From an uncultured bacterium (GTDB lineage Bacteria > Cyanobacteriota > Vampirovibrionia > Gastranaerophilales > Gastranaerophilaceae), in assembly GCA_945910925.1 (NCBI GenBank), contig CAMDZX010000044.1, positions 1 to 12,169 on the forward strand: a DNA stretch of 12,169 nucleotides, read 5' to 3'. A program made the position numbers and the translations under genes. Below are positions 1 to 5,310 of the stretch, one piece after another; positions within the stretch are counted from its first letter, which is position 1; every line of letters starts with the position of its first letter. Under the pieces are notes generated by a model. That model ran no database searches. It was not told where the DNA came from and saw only the letters and a list, made by a program, of their open reading frames with translations.

Positions 1-18
1 AATAAGGGAAAAATAAAA

Positions 19-360
19 ATGGAAGCAAAAGCAAGACAAACAGATATAAAAATGACTGCGAGAAAACTTCGTAGAGTAATCAACGAAGTAAGAGGTAAAG
101 CGGTTAAAGAAGCTCGCACAATGTTGCGTTTTATGCCTTATTTTGCAGCAAAAGTTGTTGAAAAGAACTTGGTAGCTGCAGTTGCTAATGCACGTGAAAA
201 ATACGGTGTAGATGAAGATTCTTTAAAAGTTTCTGAAATCTATGCTGATGAAAGTGCAACATACAAAAGAGGTAAACCAAGAGCACAAGGACGTATTTAC
301 AGAAGATTAAAACGTACTTCTCACCTCACAGTAGTAGTTAGTGATGATACAAAAAAATAG
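19..360 (+). CDS. rplV: 50S ribosomal protein L22
   Basis: L22 binds 23S rRNA and its extended hairpin lines the peptide exit tunnel. The 113-aa product matches the usual bacterial length. The family core is visible: the N-terminal stretch TARKLRRVINEVRGKAV, then a helical middle, and the basic C-terminal loop (about residues 80-100) with KRGKPRAQGRIYRR, followed by the closing strand SHLTVVVSD. The start ATG follows an AAGGGA element at positions 4-9. The TAA at 3-5 is where the stop of the preceding gene, expected to be rpsS, would fall, but too little sequence is present to prove it. rpsC follows after 11 bases, so the two are surely cotranscribed. Identity is based on conserved motifs plus the canonical gene order. 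Confidence 0.97.
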   Translation: MEAKARQTDIKMTARKLRRVINEVRGKAVKEARTMLRFMPYFAAKVVEKNLVAAVANAREKYGVDEDSLKVSEIYADESATYKRGKPRAQGRIYRRLKRTSHLTVVVSDDTKK

Positions 361-371
361 GAAATAAAGAA

Positions 372-1100
372 ATGGGACAAAAAACACATCCAACCGGATT
401 TAGAGTAGGTATAATCAAACCTTGGTTAAGCACTTGGTATGCTAAAGTTAAAGATTATGCCGTATTTGTAGCAGAAGATGCTAAAATCAGAAAATTTGTT
501 AAGAAAAAATTGTACGCAGCAGGCGTTTCAAGAATATTAATTGACAGAAAAGCATCAAGCACAACAATAACTGTCATTACTGCAAAACCTGGTATTGTAG
601 TAGGTAGAGGCGGTCAAGGTATAGATGAACTCAGACAAGAAGTTTCAAAATATATCGGAAGACAAGTTATTATAAATGTTGTTGAAGTTGCAAGAGTTGA
701 CTTGGATTCTCAATTGGTTGCAGAATCAATTGCACAACAATTGGAAAAACGTATTGCATTCAGACGTGCAATGAAACAAGCAATGCAAAGAACAATGAGA
801 GCCGGCGCTCAAGGTATTAAAGTTATGGTATCAGGACGTTTAGGTGGTGCTGAAATCGCTCGTTCAGAATGGGCAAAAGAAGGAAGAATTCCTCTTCAAA
901 CATTAAGAGCTGATGTTGATTACGGTTTCACTGAAGCAGATACAATAATGGGTAAAATAGGCGTTAAGGTATGGATTTTCAAAGGTGATTTAATGCCGGG
1001 CGAAAAAGCAGACCAAAACGTAAAAAGTAAGAATGCAAAAGATTCTGCAGAAAAATTCAACAAACGTGTAAGACGTTCAAAATCTGCAGAAGTTAAATAG
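372..1100 (+). CDS. rpsC: 30S ribosomal protein S3
   Basis: S3 lies at the mRNA entry channel of the 30S subunit and contributes to its helicase activity. The 242-aa product starts with the signature MGQKTHPTGFRVGI. A type-2 KH domain follows, with its GxxG loop at residues 78-81 (GRGG, within PGIVVGRGGQGID). The C-terminal S3 domain carries the conserved GRLGGAEIAR near residue 155 and GxxGVKVWIFKGD near 194-206. The last 30 residues are a Lys/Arg-rich tail typical of the less conserved C-terminus. The start is preceded by AGGAA overlapping the rplV stop codon. Sits in normal S10 operon order between rplV and rplP. Nothing is unusual. Confidence 0.98.
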   Translation: MGQKTHPTGFRVGIIKPWLSTWYAKVKDYAVFVAEDAKIRKFVKKKLYAAGVSRILIDRKASSTTITVITAKPGIVVGRGGQGIDELRQEVSKYIGRQVIINVVEVARVDLDSQLVAESIAQQLEKRIAFRRAMKQAMQRTMRAGAQGIKVMVSGRLGGAEIARSEWAKEGRIPLQTLRADVDYGFTEADTIMGKIGVKVWIFKGDLMPGEKADQNVKSKNAKDSAEKFNKRVRRSKSAEVK

Positions 1101-1125
1101 TAAACAATGACAGGAGTAATATAAA

Positions 1126-1542
1126 ATGTTAATGCCTAAAAAAACAAAATACCGCAAAATGATGAAAGGTAGAATGAAAGGTACCGAAACAAGAGGTACA
1201 CAATTCGAATTTGGTCGTTATGCTCTTAAGGCTCTTGAACCGGGTTGGATTACAAGCCGTCAAATCGAGGCTGCAAGACGTGCAATGACTCGTGAAATCA
1301 AACGTGGTGGTAATGTTTGGATTAAAATATTCCCTGACAAACCTATTACGGCAAAACCTGCCGAAACTCGTATGGGTTCAGGTAAAGGTAATGTTGAGTA
1401 CTGGGTTGCGGTAGTTAAACCAAACAGACTATTATTTGAACTTGATTATTTTGATAGAAACACAGCTATCCATGCGTTGGAACTTGCTGCACAAAAATTA
1501 CCTATCAAAGTTAAAGTTGTTGAAAAAGAACAAGTAAAATAA
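1126..1542 (+). CDS. rplP: 50S ribosomal protein L16
   Basis: L16 organises the A-site tRNA region of the 50S subunit. The product has 138 aa, the family's usual length. It begins MLMPKKTKYRK and continues through KGRMKGTETRGTQFEFGRYALKALEPGWI, a highly conserved L16 block; GxGKGNVEYWVAVVKPNRLLFEL is also present near residues 85-105. Two ATGs compete (1126 and 1132). AGGAG at 1112-1116 is 9 bases before 1126 but 15 before 1132, and the MLMPK beginning is common in L16, so 1126 is preferred. The gap to rpsC is 25 bases and the gap to rpmC is 12 bases. Confidence 0.98.
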   Translation: MLMPKKTKYRKMMKGRMKGTETRGTQFEFGRYALKALEPGWITSRQIEAARRAMTREIKRGGNVWIKIFPDKPITAKPAETRMGSGKGNVEYWVAVVKPNRLLFELDYFDRNTAIHALELAAQKLPIKVKVVEKEQVK

Positions 1543-1554
1543 GGATAAAAAGTA

Positions 1555-1758
1555 ATGAAATTACAAGATATGCGTGAAAAAACTATCGATGAGCTTAAAG
1601 AAGCAGTAGTTGATTTCAAAAAGCAATTATTTGATTTAAGACTTAAAAAAACAATGAATAAGTTGGAAGATACTTCATTAATTGCAAAGACAAGACACTA
1701 CATTTCACAAGCTAAGACAGTTATCAGAGAAAAAGAAAAAGAGGTAGAAAATGCCTAA
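1555..1758 (+). CDS. rpmC: 50S ribosomal protein L29
   Basis: L29 is a small helical protein beside the exit tunnel that helps dock SRP and trigger factor. The 67-aa product has the family pattern: an N-terminal helix (MREKTIDELKEAVVDFKKQLFDLRLKK), a short turn, then a basic helix ending with IREKEKEVENA. AAGGA at 1542-1546 overlaps the rplP stop and precedes the ATG by 8 bases. Its last 8 bases overlap the start of rpsQ (1751-1758), which suggests translational coupling of the two genes. Confidence 0.95.
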   Translation: MKLQDMREKTIDELKEAVVDFKKQLFDLRLKKTMNKLEDTSLIAKTRHYISQAKTVIREKEKEVENA

Positions 1759-1996
1759 AAAAGAAAGACAAGGAATCGTTGTAAGCGATAAAATGGATAA
1801 GACCATAGTTGTAAAAGTTGCATCTTATGATCCGCATCCTAAATACAAAAAAATTATAGAAACAAACAAAAACTACAAGGCACATGATGAAAACAACGAA
1901 TGTGGCGTAGGCGATATCGTAAGAATCGTTGAGTCTAAACCTTTATCAGGTAACAAACGTTGGTCACTCCTTGAAGTTGTAGAAAAAGCGAAGTAG
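1751..1996 (+). CDS. rpsQ: 30S ribosomal protein S17
   Basis: S17 is a primary 16S rRNA binding protein with an OB fold. The 81-aa product shows the diagnostic sequence GIVVSDKMDKTIVVKV at residues 8-23, HPKYKKIIETNKNYKAHDENN in the middle, and GDIVRIVESKPLSGNKRW near the end. Its start lies inside rpmC (8-bp overlap), with GAGG at 1741-1744 as ribosome binding site. This is the last gene of the classical S10 group; a 97-bp gap with a hairpin separates it from rplN, the first gene of the spc group. Confidence 0.97.
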   Translation: MPKKERQGIVVSDKMDKTIVVKVASYDPHPKYKKIIETNKNYKAHDENNECGVGDIVRIVESKPLSGNKRWSLLEVVEKAK

Positions 1997-2008
1997 AGGT
2001 ATAGATGT

Positions 2009-2054
2009 ATGGAGGGCTTGAGGTATAGCCTTCGGGGTATATTTAAGAATCCAT
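2009..2054 (+). promoter_or_regulatory. imperfect UUCG-capped hairpin at the S10/spc junction
   Basis: The RNA copy of this stretch can fold into a long imperfect hairpin. The inner helix pairs CTT+AGGTATA (2017-2027, with G2020 bulged) with TATATTT+AAG (2038-2047), continues past one G.G mismatch (2028/2037) to CC/GG, and closes with a TTCG tetraloop at 2031-2034. An outer helix, ATGGA (2009-2013) with TCCAT (2050-2054), is set off by a small GGG/AA internal loop. There is no T-tract behind it, so it does not look like a terminator. The 9-base direct repeat GAGGTATAG occurs at 1996-2004 and 2020-2028. An RNA processing site or regulatory element for the downstream rplN-rpsN genes is plausible but inferred. 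Confidence 0.5.
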
Positions 2055-2093
2055 CCTTCCAATCTTCTAATAGTTAATAAAGGAAAAAGTAAA

Positions 2094-2462
2094 ATGATAC
2101 AACAAGAAACCAGATTAACAGTAGCAGACAATACAGGTGCAAAAGAATTGTTGGTTATCCGTGTAATGGGCAGCTCAAACAAGAAATTTGCAGCAGTAGG
2201 TGATGTTGTTATTGCAACAGTAAAGGATGCTACTCCGAATATGGCTGTTAAAAAGTCTGAAGTTGTAAGAGCGGTTATCGTAAGAACAAAACACGATATC
2301 TCTCGTGCAGACGGATCAGTTATCAGATTTGATGACAATGCAGCAGTTATTATCAACAAAGATGGCAACCCTCGTGGAACACGTGTTTTCGGACCTGTTG
2401 CTCGTGAGTTAAGAGACAATAACTTTATGAAGATTGTTTCTTTAGCGCCGGAAGTAATATAG
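2094..2462 (+). CDS. rplN: 50S ribosomal protein L14
   Basis: L14 binds 23S rRNA at the subunit interface and forms an intersubunit bridge. The 122-aa product has exactly the usual length. It begins MIQQETRLTVADNTGAKELLVIRVMG, the L14 hallmark, and contains KKSEVVRAVIVRTK, IRFDDNAAVIIN, GTRVFGPVARELR and a C-terminal SLAPEVI. AAGG at 2080-2083 provides the ribosome binding site. This is the first gene of the spc-type group; it follows an unusually long gap for this otherwise tight operon. Confidence 0.98.
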   Translation: MIQQETRLTVADNTGAKELLVIRVMGSSNKKFAAVGDVVIATVKDATPNMAVKKSEVVRAVIVRTKHDISRADGSVIRFDDNAAVIINKDGNPRGTRVFGPVARELRDNNFMKIVSLAPEVI

Positions 2463-2474
2463 TAGGAGCCAATG

Positions 2475-2813
2475 ATGAAAGATACAAATAAAAAATCTTT
2501 GCATGTTAAAACCGGCGACAGAGTAATCGTTACTGCCGGCAAAGACAAAGGCAAAATAGGAAACGTAAAGAAAGCTATTCCTTCAGAATCAAAAGTTATT
2601 GTTGAAGGGGCTAATATGGTAACAAAGGCACAAAAACCTAACCCGATGGCAGGTATTCAAGGCGGATTAGTTAAACTTGAAGCTCCTGTTGATTCATCAA
2701 ATGTTATGGTTGTTTGTCCTGCTTGTGAAAAACCAACCAAAATCAAACACGAAGTAAAAGACGGTAAAAAAGTTCGTGTTTGTAAAAAATGCGGTGAACA
2801 GTTAGATGTTTAA
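2475..2813 (+). CDS. rplX: 50S ribosomal protein L24
   Basis: L24 initiates 50S assembly and binds the 5' part of 23S rRNA. A KOW motif is visible at about residues 12-32 (KTGDRVIVTAGKDKGKIGNV), followed by VIVEGANMVTKAQKPN. The C-terminus carries paired cysteines (C81, C84, C103, C106; CPAC...CKKC), a rubredoxin-like knuckle present in many L24 proteins. Two adjacent ATGs exist at 2472 and 2475. AGGAG at 2464-2468 is only 3 bases from the first but 6 from the second, so 2475 (112 aa) is chosen; using 2472 adds one Met. Nine bases separate the rplN stop from the first ATG. Confidence 0.96.
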   Translation: MKDTNKKSLHVKTGDRVIVTAGKDKGKIGNVKKAIPSESKVIVEGANMVTKAQKPNPMAGIQGGLVKLEAPVDSSNVMVVCPACEKPTKIKHEVKDGKKVRVCKKCGEQLDV

Positions 2814-2820
2814 TGTGTTA

Positions 2821-2861
2821 GTATATTATACGAAACGACATTAATATCATCTTAATTAAGA
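2821..2861. repeat. cluster of short AT palindromes before rplE
   Basis: In the 60-bp gap between rplX and rplE there are three short dyads in a row. GTATATTATAC (2821-2831) is perfectly palindromic around a central T. GACATTAATATC (2837-2848) is palindromic except for one position. TCTTAATTAAGA (2850-2861) is a perfect 12-bp palindrome that overlaps the AGAGGA ribosome binding site of rplE (2859-2864). They may be chance in AT-rich DNA, or form weak structure near the rplE start, the region where S8 represses the spc operon in Escherichia coli. Function is not shown. Confidence 0.3.
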
Positions 2862-2873
2862 GGAAAAATAAAA

Positions 2874-3434
2874 ATGACAAAAACAATTAGTTTAAAGAAA
2901 AGATACGAAGACGAAATAAAAGCTGCAATGAAGGAAAAGTTCGGCTATGAAAACGATATGATGATACCTAAACTTCATAAAATCGTTTTGAACATGGGTG
3001 TTGGTGAAGCATCACACAACTCTAAGATTGCAGAAGTTATTGAAGCTCAATTAACAAAAATTGCCGGTCAAAAAGCAGTTGTAACAAAAGCTAAAAAATC
3101 AATCGCATCTTACAAATTAAGAGAAGGTATGCCGGTTGGTGCTATGGTTACATTACGTGGTGAAAGAATGTATGATTTCTTGCAAAAGTTAATCTGTGTT
3201 GTTCTTCCTCGTATTCGTGACTTTAGAGGTATAAGTGCAAAGAGTTTTGACGGACGTGGCAACTATACTTTGGGGTTAAAAGAACAATCTTTGTTCCCTG
3301 AAATTACTTATGAAGAAGTTGATTTAGTAAAGGGTATGAACGTTTCAATTATTACTACTGCTAAAACTGATGATGAAGCAAGAGAATTATTGAGATTAAT
3401 CGGAATGCCTTTTAAAGGAATGAATAAACAATAA
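2874..3434 (+). CDS. rplE: 50S ribosomal protein L5
   Basis: L5 binds 5S rRNA and sits in the central protuberance. The 186-aa product is slightly longer than the common 179 or so. The motifs are complete: PKLHKIVLNMGVGEA near residues 32-46, QKAVVTKAKKSIASYKLREGMPVGAMVTLRG in the middle, LPRIRDFRGIS near residues 108-118, and FPEITYEE plus the C-terminal TTAKTDDEARELLRLIGMPF. AGAGGA at 2859-2864 precedes the ATG by 9 bases. Followed by rpsN after 27 bases. Confidence 0.98.
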   Translation: MTKTISLKKRYEDEIKAAMKEKFGYENDMMIPKLHKIVLNMGVGEASHNSKIAEVIEAQLTKIAGQKAVVTKAKKSIASYKLREGMPVGAMVTLRGERMYDFLQKLICVVLPRIRDFRGISAKSFDGRGNYTLGLKEQSLFPEITYEEVDLVKGMNVSIITTAKTDDEARELLRLIGMPFKGMNKQ

Positions 3435-3461
3435 TAACTATAAAATATAAAGGAGAAAATC

Positions 3462-3668
3462 GTGGCTAAAAAAGCGATGATAAACAAAGAAAGAACCAGA
3501 GAATTGCTGGCAGCAAAAGGAAAATATCCAAAAACAAGACTACACAACAGATGTAGTATTTGTGGTCGTCCTCACGGTTTCCACAGAGATTTCGGTCTTT
3601 GCAGAATCTGCTTGAGAAAGATGGCTCATCAAGGATTATTACCTGGTGTTACCAAAGCAAGCTGGTAA
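3462..3668 (+). CDS. rpsN: 30S ribosomal protein S14, zinc-binding type
   Basis: S14 completes the head of the 30S subunit. The 68-aa product is the short, zinc-binding form: C31, C34, C47 and C50 make two CxxC pairs (CSIC and CRIC), followed by the conserved LRKMAHQGLLPGVTKASW end. It is a few residues longer than the usual 61-aa zinc form because of extra sequence before the first Cys pair (about RELLAAKGKYPKTRL), slightly reminiscent of the long, zinc-free S14. Translation begins at GTG 3462 with AAGGAG at 3450-3455. It is the last ribosomal gene here; terminators follow at once, whereas rpsH would usually be next. Confidence 0.96.
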   Translation: MAKKAMINKERTRELLAAKGKYPKTRLHNRCSICGRPHGFHRDFGLCRICLRKMAHQGLLPGVTKASW

Positions 3669-3685
3669 GTTTCTAAAAAATTAAG

Positions 3686-3726
3686 AACACACATTTTAAG
3701 AGTAACTTGTGTTACTCTTTTGTGTT
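3686..3726 (+). terminator. first hairpin after rpsN
   Basis: A perfect 9-bp stem AAGAGTAAC/GTTACTCTT (3698-3706 and 3711-3719) closes on a TTGT loop. It is extended outward by AACACA/TGTGTT (3686-3691 and 3721-3726) beyond a CATTTT internal bulge. The downstream flank is only weakly T-rich, so termination alone may be inefficient. Together with the second hairpin it marks the end of the ribosomal operon, or protects the mRNA 3' end. Confidence 0.6.
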
Positions 3727-3734
3727 GAGTAATG

Positions 3735-3766
3735 AACGGGTGTCCAAGTCGGACACCCGTTTTTTG
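3735..3766 (+). terminator. strong rho-independent terminator of the ribosomal operon
   Basis: An 11-bp perfect, GC-rich stem AACGGGTGTCC/GGACACCCGTT (3735-3745 and 3751-3761) with loop AAGTC is followed by an uninterrupted T run (3760-3765). This is a textbook intrinsic terminator in the plus direction. On the minus strand the A-rich flank at 3731-3736 offers little, so it mainly serves rpsN. It ends transcription before the convergent hsp20 gene. Confidence 0.9.
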
Positions 3767-3807
3767 TATTAACTAAAAAATATTTAGTAGGAAGCTAAAT
3801 GAACATA

Positions 3808-4263
3808 TTATTCAATAGCTAGTTTCTTTTTGTTTTCTATTTCAATGTCTTGTTTTGGAGCATCTATTTTTAAGATACCATGTTCAAGTTTTGCCTTTGT
3901 TTTATTTATATTAATTTCTTGAGGGAAATAAATTGTTCTTGAAAATTCGCCATAACTGAACTCGCTCTTTTTGTATCCGTTTTCTTCATGTTCTTCGGTT
4001 TCTTCTTCTTTTTTTGCATTGATTACAATGTAGTTTTTATCAATATCAATATCTAAGTTTTCTTTTTGAATACCCGGAAGTTCGGCCTTGACGACATATT
4101 TGTCTTTCTTTTCTTTCAATTCAACTGGCATTGATAATTTTTCATCTTGCGGAAAACCATATTCAGGAAACAGTCCGTCAAGATTTTTGCTTAAAATTGA
4201 ACTGATTTCATTGTTTACTGCTTTTAAAAAATTGTCCGGTGTTTTTCTGATTAAAAATTTCAT
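3808..4263 (-). CDS. Hsp20/alpha-crystallin small heat shock protein
   Basis: An ATP-independent cytoplasmic holdase that keeps unfolding proteins soluble. The 151-aa product has a short variable N-terminus (1-44) and an alpha-crystallin domain at about 45-137: MPVELKEKKDKYVVKAELPGI at the start, a charged EEETEEHEENGY loop, EFSRTIYFP, and the closing AKLEHGILKIDAP with the G-I-L signature at 129-131. The C-terminal tail contains IEI (140-142), an I-x-I motif that docks into neighbouring subunits. The ribosome binding site AAAGGAG (4277-4271 on the minus strand) lies 7 bases before the ATG. No CIRCE element (TTAGCACTC-N9-GAGTGCTAA) is seen upstream; a different inverted repeat at 4350-4377 is a candidate control site. 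Lineage-specific naming (hsp20, hspA, ibpA) cannot be decided. Confidence 0.95.
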   Translation of the reverse strand: MKFLIRKTPDNFLKAVNNEISSILSKNLDGLFPEYGFPQDEKLSMPVELKEKKDKYVVKAELPGIQKENLDIDIDKNYIVINAKKEEETEEHEENGYKKSEFSYGEFSRTIYFPQEININKTKAKLEHGILKIDAPKQDIEIENKKKLAIE

Positions 4264-4349
4264 AATCTGTCTCCTTTCATATTTACTGTTTATTTTTTAC
4301 ACTCATATTATTAATCTGTTTTGTAAAAAATATTCATTTTTTAACATTC

Positions 4350-4377
4350 ATTTAACAATTAGCTTGGATTGTTAAAT
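4350..4377. promoter_or_regulatory. 10-bp inverted repeat, operator-like
   Basis: Perfect inverted repeat ATTTAACAAT (4350-4359) and ATTGTTAAAT (4368-4377) separated by 8 bases, 28 bp overall, in the divergent region between hsp20 (-) and the gene at 4483 (+). Arm size and spacing suit a dimeric DNA-binding regulator. On the minus strand TTGTTA (4358-4353) could be a -35 element with AATATT (4334-4329) as a weak -10 after 18 bases, which would put the repeat over the hsp20 promoter. A related half-site TTGTTAATTG follows at 4380-4389. The role is inferred from position and symmetry only. Confidence 0.5.
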
Positions 4378-4387
4378 TATTGTTAAT

Positions 4388-4405
4388 TGTTTACTTTTGT
4401 AAACA
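4388..4405. promoter_or_regulatory. 7-bp inverted repeat TGTTTAC-N4-GTAAACA
   Basis: Perfect dyad TGTTTAC (4388-4394), TTTT, GTAAACA (4399-4405), eleven bases beyond the larger repeat at 4350-4377. It overlaps a possible plus-strand promoter, TTGTTT (4387-4392) with TAAAAT (4411-4416) after 18 bases, upstream of the gene at 4483. It could be a second operator or a small stem in RNA. GTAAAC-type half-sites are known for several regulator families, so no regulator is named. Confidence 0.4.
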
Positions 4406-4482
4406 TTTCTTAAAATATTCTAAAGTTTTTGGTGCAAATGCCGTAAATACCATGTGTATCGTATGATAAATGGAGTAAGAAT

Positions 4483-5031
4483 ATGGCAATAAGCGGTATC
4501 AACGGACCATCAAATAATAACGAACAAATAAAAGGACGAAATTATCAACAACAAGTTGATGAATATAAAGTCTCTATTTTTAACGACTGTGATACCGATA
4601 ATAGCGGGAAACTGGAGGTTAAAAATAAAAAAGGTGATAATGAAGTAAATACTTTTAAGACAATGGTTCAAAACTTTATTGCAAAAATCACAGGCAAAGA
4701 AGATGCTGCAAGTGCCGTAAATAATGCAACAAATTCTCCTGTTCAAAATGAAGAACCAACAAATTTTGATGAAACCGGTAACGTGATACCTGATATTAAA
4801 GACGGAACGTATACATTCCATGGCGAACATGTTCACGGTGATCCTACTTCGGTAATTGTCACGGGACCAGATGGTGAGTCTGTCGGTGGTACACGAGTTT
4901 TCCCGGGTGGAATTCAGATTCTTGAACAACCTGACGGTTCAATCGGGGTATTTAAAGACGGTGAACTGATAGTCGGAGATGAGGCTCGTGCAATTATTGA
5001 CAGTCTCAATATAGACTTAAAAAATAATTAA
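4483..5031 (+). CDS. protein of unknown function with an EF-hand/dockerin-like loop
   Basis: 182 aa, not recognised as a named family. Residues 1-28 are Asn/Gln/Gly-rich (MAISGINGPSNNNEQ) without a hydrophobic signal peptide. Residues 37-48 (DTDNSGKLEVKN) follow the calcium-loop pattern D-x-D-x-S-G-x-L, with Asn instead of Glu/Asp at position 12, so it is a degenerate EF-hand or dockerin-type loop. Residues 75-105 are a Thr/Asn-rich linker. Residues 106-165 look beta-rich with recurring Gly/Asp turns (DGTYTFHGEHVHGD, TGPDGESVGGTRVF, QPDGSIGVFKDGEL) and two close His near 113-118, which could bind metal. TGGAG at 4471-4475 lies 7 bases before the ATG. The gene stands alone, divergent from hsp20. 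A structural or surface-associated role is a guess. Confidence 0.75.
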   Translation: MAISGINGPSNNNEQIKGRNYQQQVDEYKVSIFNDCDTDNSGKLEVKNKKGDNEVNTFKTMVQNFIAKITGKEDAASAVNNATNSPVQNEEPTNFDETGNVIPDIKDGTYTFHGEHVHGDPTSVIVTGPDGESVGGTRVFPGGIQILEQPDGSIGVFKDGELIVGDEARAIIDSLNIDLKNN

Positions 5032-5068
5032 AGATTTGGTTAAAATTAAAAGAGAGTTTTCTAATAAG

Positions 5069-5100
5069 AAGAGTTGAGCTTTTTCAAGTTTTATTTTTTT
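5069..5100 (+). terminator. weak intrinsic terminator after the EF-hand-like gene
   Basis: AAGAGTTGA (5069-5077) pairs with TCAAGTTTT (5084-5092) around a 6-base loop, with one G.G mismatch and one G.T wobble. Seven T residues follow at 5094-5100. The stem is AT-rich and imperfect, but the T-tract and the position 38 bases after the stop codon at 5031 support termination. Confidence 0.45.
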
Positions 5101-5136
5101 CTGCCGTTATATGTTTATACATGAGTGAGGTATAAA

Positions 5137-5310
5137 ATGGCAAGAATTATAGAAAACACAACAGGCGGAAGACGAATAATCAAGCTTTCGACATCTGACA
5201 TTATATCTGTTATTCAGGAATATCAACAACTTGTCGGGGAAAACAGAAGATGTGAAGATGTTCGCTCCATACTGGACGACAACGTTATTTTTATTCCCGA
5301 AGATGTTTAG
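5137..5310 (+). CDS. 57-aa protein of unknown function
   Basis: The product MARIIENTTGGRRIIKLSTS... has 57 residues and no family I can name. It starts with a short strand and basic turn (GGRRIIKL), then a helix at about 19-34 (TSDIISVIQEYQQLVG), a basic/acidic stretch, and a strand-like end (NVIFIPEDV). A small soluble, possibly nucleic-acid-binding or regulatory protein would fit the composition, but this is inference. GAGG at 5127-5130 lies 6 bases before ATG 5137; an upstream in-frame GTG at 5125 would place that site inside the gene, so ATG is preferred. Its stop overlaps by 4 bases the stop region of the convergent vWA gene, so no terminator separates the two. The codon pattern and good ribosome binding site argue that it is real. 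Confidence 0.7.
   Translation: MARIIENTTGGRRIIKLSTSDIISVIQEYQQLVGENRRCEDVRSILDDNVIFIPEDV

Noticed and set aside
1964..2554. Long antisense open frame (about 196 codons) across rplN
   Set aside because: It runs opposite the well-identified rplN and parts of rpsQ and rplX, has no family resemblance, and is explained by the base composition of the real genes.
4088..4375. Plus-strand open frame opposite the start of hsp20 with a hydrophobic end
   Set aside because: Half of it is antisense to the alpha-crystallin domain and the hydrophobic part comes from AT-rich intergenic DNA; no ribosome binding site was found.
4510..4929. Antisense open frame opposite the EF-hand-like gene
   Set aside because: No clear ribosome binding site, Ile/Phe/Cys-rich shadow composition, and the plus-strand gene has a good start and a recognisable loop motif.
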